Positions 14,235 to 18,467 of a DNA stretch of 18,467 nucleotides are shown here, in pieces. Each line of letters opens with the position of its first letter. Positions within the stretch are counted from its first letter, which is position 1. Under the pieces are notes generated by a model, which saw only the letters and a list, made by a program, of their open reading frames with translations, had not been told where the DNA came from and searched no databases. Made by a program: the position numbers and the translations under genes. Source of the DNA: Candidatus Undinarchaeales archaeon. Lineage in GTDB: Archaea > SpSt-1190 > JASMDC01. The stretch lies in assembly GCA_030753015.1 (NCBI GenBank), contig JASMDC010000057.1, forward strand, positions 1 through 18,467. Direction: 5' to 3'.

Positions 14235-14909
14235 TCACCGTTTGCTGGCGATCAGCGAGTAGCACTGCCCGAAGTACGGGTTCGGCCTCTCCTCGATGTC
14301 CGTGAATCCGATCCCCTTCAGGAGCTCTATCATCGCCTCCGCCGAGAGCTCGTGCTTCACGATGTTGCTCACCGAGTTCCGGATGCCGCTTCTCATCATC
14401 TCCATCTCGGGAGCGAGCCTCGGCAACAGACCCCTCTTCCTCAGGGATGTCTCGTAGCTGTCAACTACCTTTTCCATGTTCTTCCCCGACGTCCTGCCCG
14501 TGAGCGCGAACACGCCTCCCTTTCGTAGCACCCGGTAGTGTTCTTCCAGATACCCCTGGAGATCGTCGACGAAGTGAGCGACGAACATGGAGGAGATCCC
14601 GTCGAACGTCTTGTCCTCGAACGGCAGGTGCTCGGCGCTCAGTCGGTGGACCCTCGGCCTCTGCCCAAGGTCGGCACATCGCTTCCCCAGGATATCGAGC
14701 GCCTTCTCGCTCATGTCGACCGCATGGACGACGTGACCCCGTCCCAGCAGTTCTATCGTGACGTTGCCCGTGCCGCAGCCGCTGTCCAGGACTACATCGC
14801 ATCCGTCCATCGCATTGACGTGGACGTCCCTGACAGCGAGGTAGATGTCGGAGTTGAGCAGCACCTTGTCATAGGCGTCGAAGTACGCGCTCTCCCACAC
14901 GTTGGTCAT
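14235..14909 (-). CDS. Class I SAM-dependent methyltransferase
   Basis: 224 residues of the Methyltransf_11 type. Motif I is VVLDSGCGTGNV (39 to 50), where S-adenosylmethionine binds. The acidic residue that holds the ribose is D65 in HAVDMSEKAL, followed by LSAEHLPFEDKTFDGISSMF (post-I and motif II region) and YRVLRKGGVFALTG (motif III). The C-terminal third (SNIVKHELSAEAMIELLKGI) would shape the substrate pocket. This group includes methyltransferases for quinones, small metabolites and others, and no substrate is indicated. The start at ATG 14909 has GGTGAGGT (complement of 14913-14920) three bases before it. A TATA-like CTTATTAAGA (14940-14931) lies about 25 bases upstream. It stands alone after a hairpin terminator of the SnoaL-like gene. 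Confidence 0.9.
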   Translation of the reverse strand: MTNVWESAYFDAYDKVLLNSDIYLAVRDVHVNAMDGCDVVLDSGCGTGNVTIELLGRGHVVHAVDMSEKALDILGKRCADLGQRPRVHRLSAEHLPFEDKTFDGISSMFVAHFVDDLQGYLEEHYRVLRKGGVFALTGRTSGKNMEKVVDSYETSLRKRGLLPRLAPEMEMMRSGIRNSVSNIVKHELSAEAMIELLKGIGFTDIEERPNPYFGQCYSLIASKR

Positions 14910-14976
14910 GCTACCTCACCCCGGACACGATCTTAATAAGTATCTTCTTCCGGCGCACGCGTTCAGTGAAGGCCCC

Positions 14977-15006
14977 GGGAGGCAGGGGCGTCCGTCCCCG
15001 CCTCCC
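14977..15006 (-). terminator. Strong GC hairpin after the SnoaL-like gene
   Basis: GGGAGGC (14977-14983) pairs with GCCTCCC (15000-15006), and inside it GGGG (14985-14988) pairs with CCCC (14996-14999) across one bulged A. It lies about 40 bases past the SnoaL-like stop and before the methyltransferase promoter, so it likely isolates the two transcripts. No T-run follows immediately. Confidence 0.5.
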
Positions 15007-15046
15007 AGTTCCGGGCATGTGATGGTGGAGGTCTCGGGTTTGAGCG

Positions 15047-15478
15047 CTACTCCTTCGGCGGTCCGCCAGGCGGGGCCGCACCGATCTGTCTCATGAAGGT
15101 GGCCATGTCCCGGCCCTCCCACATCTCTGCGATCTTGCCGTCGGCGAGCCGGAAGACCTCGATGGCGGGGACCGAGAACCGCTTCCCCGTGGGCTCCAGC
15201 CCCATCATGGGCCCCTTCATTGTACCGCTGTCCTGCATGAGGACCACGACCTTGTCGCCCTCCGCGATCACGTCCCTGATCTCGATCAGCTGGTCCGGGA
15301 ACGCTTGTCCGAGCGAGGCGAAGAACTTCTTCATCTCCTCGTACTCGGTCGATGTACCGTCGCCGCCGTGCATCACGCAGTCAGGCGAGAGGTACTTTTC
15401 CAAAAGCTCCTCACGGTCCTTGCTGTTCCACTTCTCAAAGAAGTTGCGGATGATCTCCTTGTTCTCTTCTGTTGACAT
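15047..15478 (-). CDS. SnoaL-like / ester cyclase family protein
   Basis: 143 residues with the NTF2-like cone fold of the SnoaL-like group. The opening STEENKEIIRNFFEKWNSKD, then YLSPDCVMHGGDG, the helix FFASLGQAFPDQLIEIRDVI, and the strands GDKVVVLMQDSGT, GKRFSVPAIEVFRLADGKIAEMWEG are the standard order of that family. Characterised members cyclise polyketides, but most bacterial and archaeal ones have unknown small-molecule roles, so no reaction is claimed. The start is ATG 15478, with Shine-Dalgarno GAGGT seven bases upstream; an in-frame ATG at 15520 would add a basic 14-residue lead and is less likely. A TATA-like stretch (GCGATTTATAACG, 15590-15578) lies further upstream. Confidence 0.88.
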   Translation of the reverse strand: MSTEENKEIIRNFFEKWNSKDREELLEKYLSPDCVMHGGDGTSTEYEEMKKFFASLGQAFPDQLIEIRDVIAEGDKVVVLMQDSGTMKGPMMGLEPTGKRFSVPAIEVFRLADGKIAEMWEGRDMATFMRQIGAAPPGGPPKE

Positions 15479-15667
15479 GGTCGTTACCTCTTTTTTCTTG
15501 GCCCGCTTCAGCTGTATCAACGCCTTGGCCTGGGTGATGAGCTAGGCGTTCCGGGTCCATGCAGGTAATAAAACAATCGTTATAAATCGCTGCTTTCCCG
15601 TGATCCGGACCAGCAACCGTTGGCTTGCCACTTCCCATCCCGACCCAGACGATACAAGAATAGAATC

Positions 15668-15945
15668 TCACTCCAGCCATGGTGTTAAAAGCGTCCACCG
15701 ATCGTCTTCATCTATCGCTCCTAATGCACCCTGGAATCCGAAAGGACCCTCACTGACGAACAGTAGGACGATCCCCTCGATACGTCAATATCGCGAGATC
15801 GGTCTTCGATATCCAACACTACGAGGGCCTGACACGAGAGCCCATGTGGATCTGTGCAACCCCCCTGGTGCTCGATAAGCTCTCTGAATATCCTCCCGCG
15901 GGATCGAACGATGTTCGAAGGAATGGCTCTAGGGAGCGTTAACAT
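15668..15945 (-). pseudogene. Possible small gene broken by a one-base shift, unknown family
   Basis: This fills most of the 450-base gap between the SnoaL-like gene and the racemase. From ATG 15945 one frame reads MLTLPRAIPSNIVRSRGRIF and on through ALVVLDIEDRSRDIDVSR. It then loses sense at a CCCC run (15773-15776; GGGG on the coding strand). The next frame from there reads GIVLLFVSEGPFGFQGALG and ends DEDDRWTLLTPWLE with a TGA at 15670-15668. One extra G in the run would join the two into about 92 residues. The joined sequence looks like a natural protein but I recognise no family. It could be a decayed third gene of the racemase operon, a sequencing indel, or chance. It would overlap the racemase stop by 17 bases. 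Confidence 0.35.
15904..15918 (-). terminator. Small hairpin after the racemase stop
   Basis: TCGAAC (15904-15909) and GTTCGA (15913-15918) form a perfect 6-bp stem with a 3-base loop, eleven bases past the racemase stop. It is weak and has no T-run. If the small gene here is real, the hairpin lies inside it. Confidence 0.25.
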
Positions 15946-16996
15946 ATGTTTTTTCCACATACGGAGAGGTCATGGCCCTGAGCATGGCCCCGTAATCGAT
16001 ATCGAACACAACTTCGTCCCCTACCTTCAGGTCCACCTGCTTCGCATCGACGACGATATGGTCGCTGCTAGCACCGAGGATGTCGATATCACGTCGGGGG
16101 GTCAGTCCGGAGATCACGACGTCCTGTACTCCGACCGCCAGCAGGGCTCGTCGTATCTCGCCGCGGTCCTCGAACTCGGGGACGTTCCCGAACGCCGCCT
16201 GGCAGACCTCTCCATGGGGTTTGGACGGTTTTATCTTCGACTCGATGACCTCTGCGACCAGTGTGAACGCGTCGGTGAACTGTCCTGGGATGACGTCCCT
16301 GTGGAGGCTTTCGGTCCCCTGATAGATGGACTCGCCCAGTCGCACGTTGTTGATACGTCCGACATCGTCCGTTGATGTGAACCAGAGATAATTGGCCGTG
16401 TTCCCGCCTGAAACGAACTCCAACGTCAGTCCGAACTTCTCTTCGACCTCTCCTGCCAGTGAGGACAAGAGCCCCATGTTCTCGTCGTCAGGTCTGATCC
16501 CGCCGAAACAGGCCAGGTTCGCACCGATGCCGGCAAGCTCGATCCCGTCCATCTTGATCACCACCCCAACTGTATCCAATAGGTCTGCGGGCAGTATCCC
16601 TTCTCTCAGATCGCCCAGCTCCACCATCAGGATGATCTTGTGCGTGGTGTCCTGCGCCAAAGCGGACGCCGAGAGCGCCTCGATCACCGAGAGCTCTGAG
16701 TTAAGGCTGATGTCGACATACCTCACCACGTCCTCGACCTGGCTGGAGATGGGTGCCCTCAGGAGGAGGAATTGCGCTTGAACGCCTGCATCACGCATCT
16801 TGCGGATATTTGCGATCCTCGAGTCGGCGATGACGCTTAGCCCGCTCTTGAGCAGGGCATCGGCGATACGGGGGTCCCCGCAGACCCCCTTCGTAACGCC
16901 GAACACGCTGATGCCCTTCGAGCCGTAGAGCTCTTTCAGCTTCCCGGCATTATGCGCGATCTTTCCCAGGTCGATCTCTATCCGGGGTGATGTCAT
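15929..16996 (-). CDS. Alanine/ornithine racemase-family PLP enzyme
   Basis: 355 residues of the fold-type III PLP family (alanine racemase N-terminal TIM barrel). It opens MTSPRIEIDLGKIAHNAGKL. The PLP lysine is K36 in VFGVTKGVCGD. Conserved barrel pieces follow: SVIADSRIANIRKM, HKIILMVELGDLREGI, IGANLACFGGI, LEFVSGGNTAN, and NNVRLGESIYQG. The C-terminal beta domain ends DYGAMLRAMTSPYV. The pattern fits the ornithine/alanine-racemase-like branch rather than classic Alr, so it likely interconverts L- and D-forms of an amino acid in the cytoplasm. ATG 16996 is chosen for its fit to family starts; ATG 17002 and GTG 17005 lie in a TAGTGATG junction with the upstream DUF1611 gene, so translation is coupled. 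Substrate is not shown; the neighbour suggests D-glutamate or a related D-amino acid. Confidence 0.88.
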   Translation of the reverse strand: MTSPRIEIDLGKIAHNAGKLKELYGSKGISVFGVTKGVCGDPRIADALLKSGLSVIADSRIANIRKMRDAGVQAQFLLLRAPISSQVEDVVRYVDISLNSELSVIEALSASALAQDTTHKIILMVELGDLREGILPADLLDTVGVVIKMDGIELAGIGANLACFGGIRPDDENMGLLSSLAGEVEEKFGLTLEFVSGGNTANYLWFTSTDDVGRINNVRLGESIYQGTESLHRDVIPGQFTDAFTLVAEVIESKIKPSKPHGEVCQAAFGNVPEFEDRGEIRRALLAVGVQDVVISGLTPRRDIDILGASSDHIVVDAKQVDLKVGDEVVFDIDYGAMLRAMTSPYVEKTYVNAP

Positions 16997-17004
16997 ATCC
17001 ATCA

Positions 17005-18072
17005 CTATTTCTTTGACAGCTCCGGGAAGAACTGGAAGACCTTCTTTACGAGCTTATCGCATCCGTACTTCAGGGTGTCCGTCGTCGGGAGATCGAACTT
17101 CTCTTCGTACTCGGTGATGGTCCCTGCCAGCTCCTCGTCGGTCATCTTTTCATGGTTGATGGTGATGGCGATCACCTTCGACTTCGAGAAGACCTCCAGA
17201 AGCTCGATCTCGCTCTCCAGCGTCGGCATTGGCATGTAGGAGAAGTCCTCGATGTTCACTCTCTTGGGAGGGTGCTGGACTATGATCCCGCGCGGTCGCG
17301 CGCCACGGATGATGGCACATGTGCTGAGGTACGCCGGGTGGCTCAATGCGCCCTGGCCCTCGACGATGATCATGTCCGGATGGTCCGTGTCGTATGCCTC
17401 CATGACGGCGTTCTCGACCTCGCCGGTCATGAACTCCTCGACGATAGCATCCACTGCGACGCCGAACTTGGCGCCCTGGATCAGTCCGGTCTGGCCGGTC
17501 GCAACGAAAGAGACGTTCAGGCCTTCCTTCTTCAATGCGTCCACGAGCAGTACCGACGTGGTCCTCTTTCCGACCGCGCCGTCCGTGCCGAGCACGGCCA
17601 CTATCGGAATCTTGACATTGAGGATGCGCCCGGAGAATAGATGAAGGTCCTTCTTTGCCGGAGGCATTCTGATGTCGTGGATCTTGACGCCGTTTTCCGC
17701 TGCCTTCTGCATGAACTCTTCATCTTCTGTGAAGAACTCATGGAGGCCGTTCACGATGTCCATCTTCTTTTCTATGGCCTTTATCACGATCGCGCGCTGT
17801 TCCTTCGAAAGGAACGCCTCGAGGGGCGCAAGGCCATAGATGAAGATCTCTGGGGTATACCCCAGCTTCTCGATAGCATCGTCCATATCACGGTATATCG
17901 GTATCCCGTTCTTTACGCCATCGAGATGTTCACCTGCGTCCAAGCCCACTTTCGAGCTGTCGACGACGCAGACGATCTCGTACTTCTGTGAGTGCCTGAC
18001 AAGTCCGTTCGTGACCTTTCCGTCACCCTTCCCGAATTGCTTTTCGCAATATGCTATCGCCTTTGGTCTCAT
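17005..18072 (-). CDS. DUF1611 family protein (P-loop; DgcN-like)
   Basis: 355 residues with the two-part DUF1611 layout. The N-terminal Rossmann-like part (AIAYCEKQFGKGDGKVTNGL, IVCVVDSSKVGLDAGEHLDG) runs to about 150. The C-terminal P-loop NTPase-like part has GTDGAVGKRTTSVLL at 162 to 176, then VATGQTGLIQG and MIIVEGQGALSHPAY. A DUF1611 member in marine bacteria, DgcN, acetylates D-glutamate in a D-glutamate breakdown pathway; I apply that only as a guide. Its partner here is a racemase-family enzyme, which points the same way, to D-amino acid metabolism. The DgcA-type partner enzyme is not visible in the window. The start ATG 18072 has the Shine-Dalgarno GGTGAT (complement of 18078-18083) five bases upstream. 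First gene of a minus-strand operon. Confidence 0.88.
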   Translation of the reverse strand: MRPKAIAYCEKQFGKGDGKVTNGLVRHSQKYEIVCVVDSSKVGLDAGEHLDGVKNGIPIYRDMDDAIEKLGYTPEIFIYGLAPLEAFLSKEQRAIVIKAIEKKMDIVNGLHEFFTEDEEFMQKAAENGVKIHDIRMPPAKKDLHLFSGRILNVKIPIVAVLGTDGAVGKRTTSVLLVDALKKEGLNVSFVATGQTGLIQGAKFGVAVDAIVEEFMTGEVENAVMEAYDTDHPDMIIVEGQGALSHPAYLSTCAIIRGARPRGIIVQHPPKRVNIEDFSYMPMPTLESEIELLEVFSKSKVIAITINHEKMTDEELAGTITEYEEKFDLPTTDTLKYGCDKLVKKVFQFFPELSKK

Positions 18073-18104
18073 GTGTTATCACCAGGATTCATCGATCGGT
18101 TAGG

Positions 18105-18145
18105 ATCCGTTCGCGGATACATGAACGGGAGTTCTAAATACTTAT
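18105..18145 (-). promoter_or_regulatory. Promoter and leader hairpin of the DUF1611-racemase operon
   Basis: A TATA-like AAGTATTTAG (18144-18135, minus strand) would start transcription near 18113, leaving a leader of about 40 bases. A perfect stem ATCCG/CGGAT with a 4-base loop (18105-18118) sits at the 5' end of that leader or just over the start site. It could be an operator or an RNA hairpin. Unlike most genes here the operon then uses a clear Shine-Dalgarno. Confidence 0.4.
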
Positions 18146-18327
18146 CGATACGGGGCTCTGGATCGATTGCCCGTAACTCAGGCGGGGATTGAGCGTGTGA
18201 ATTATGACATAGTAAGCAGTTAGTTTTCCAAACTGCCATAGCGTCAAGAATCGGTTGTCGATACTGAAGTAATCTTACTAATTCTTTGATTGATTCGTTG
18301 TCGGTAAAAGTCTCAATGAATATATAA

Positions 18328-18372
18328 AAGTAAGCATTAAAACATAAAATATTTATAGATTTATGCTTACTT
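18328..18372 (+). promoter_or_regulatory. Promoter bracketed by a perfect 10-bp inverted repeat
   Basis: AAGTAAGCAT (18328-18337) and ATGCTTACTT (18363-18372) are exact complements, 25 bases apart. Between them lies the TATA-like stretch AAAATATTTATAG (about 18346-18358), 21 to 34 bases before the ATG at 18379, and the right half-site covers the expected transcription start. A dimeric repressor, or two dimers that loop the DNA, could shut this promoter. The encoded protein, which looks like a DNA-binding regulator, is the natural candidate. Confidence 0.6.
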
Positions 18373-18378
18373 AATATT

Positions 18379-18467
18379 ATGGTCAAAGAGCGGATTTCCG
18401 CCGACAATGTCATCGCTTTTTTACGAGACCACACGTTGCTCCGGGCGTCACAGCTAGCGGAGCATTT
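18379..18467 (+). CDS. Start of a probable HTH/winged-helix regulator (cut by window edge)
   Basis: Twenty-nine codons from ATG 18379 to the window end: MVKERISADNVIAFLRDHTL followed by LRASQLAEH. The pattern of a short helix (DNVIAFLRDH), a turn, and a second helix starting with LRASQLAEHF is what the first two helices of a helix-turn-helix or winged-helix domain look like, but the stretch is too short for a family call. The start is supported by the TATA element about 25 bases upstream and by no competing ATG. A perfect inverted repeat surrounds its promoter, which suits an autoregulated transcription factor. Confidence is moderate that it is a gene and low for the function. Confidence 0.55.
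   Translation, partial: MVKERISADNVIAFLRDHTLLRASQLAEH

Larger units (their letters stand above)
18073..18378. other. AT-rich divergent intergenic region
   Basis: This 306-base gap separates the DUF1611 operon from the right-hand gene. Besides the promoter elements at each end, I see a 6-bp stem GCAGTT (18216-18221) with AACTGC (18231-18236). A minus-strand open frame across it (18069-18434) has no family features and mixed composition, and I do not treat it as a gene. Confidence 0.5.

Noticed and set aside
15435-15878. Other open frames of about 90 codons on both strands around the racemase/SnoaL-like gap
   Set aside because: No motif, poor codon pattern, and partial overlap with the SnoaL-like gene; the frame pair described as a broken small gene explains this region better.
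18069-18434. A 121-codon minus-strand open frame with a CxxC (CLLCHN)
   Set aside because: It crosses two promoter regions and the start of the right-hand gene, and its composition changes from AT-rich to GC-rich along its length, as expected for non-coding DNA.

Overview
The window looks like chromosomal DNA from a GC-rich archaeon. The evidence is an archaeal/eukaryotic-type prolyl-tRNA synthetase, an Mre11-Rad50 pair with a CxxC zinc hook, an F420-type (deazaflavin) oxidoreductase fold, and archaeal TATA elements placed about 25 bases before start codons, which implies many leaderless mRNAs. A euryarchaeal or Thermoplasmatota-like lineage is plausible, but no marker here fixes it. No rRNA, tRNA or CRISPR array was seen.

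Left part (1-5454): a C-terminally cut prolyl-tRNA synthetase gene on the minus strand shares a TATA region with a divergent DNA-repair operon. The operon is mre11, then rad50 (GTGA overlap), then a small two-helix membrane protein whose end is disturbed by a run of nine G. Middle part (5466-8895): a minus-strand lipoprotein faces a plus-strand set of three tandem related membrane proteins (two helices, then a soluble domain). These converge on a minus-strand pair: another two-helix membrane protein, then a GNAT acetyltransferase that appears to carry an extra 72-residue N-terminal domain. The membrane gene shares a two-way TATA region with a divergent ABC exporter operon (8948-10712). A stand-alone deazaflavin-type oxidoreductase gene follows.

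Accessory part (11398-14153): a complete IS1634/IS4-type insertion sequence with exact 17-bp terminal inverted repeats and a 6-bp TTGTGT target duplication. Directly next to it is a more AT-rich VapBC toxin-antitoxin operon with a three-half-site palindromic operator over its promoter.

Right part (14154-18467): minus-strand genes for a SAM methyltransferase and a SnoaL-like protein, each with its own promoter, and then a minus-strand operon of a DUF1611 protein and an alanine/ornithine-racemase-family PLP enzyme. These two probably act together on D-amino acids. A third small gene at the end of that operon seems to be broken by one base in a G run. The window ends with the first 29 codons of a gene that looks like an HTH regulator; its promoter is bracketed by a perfect 10-bp inverted repeat.
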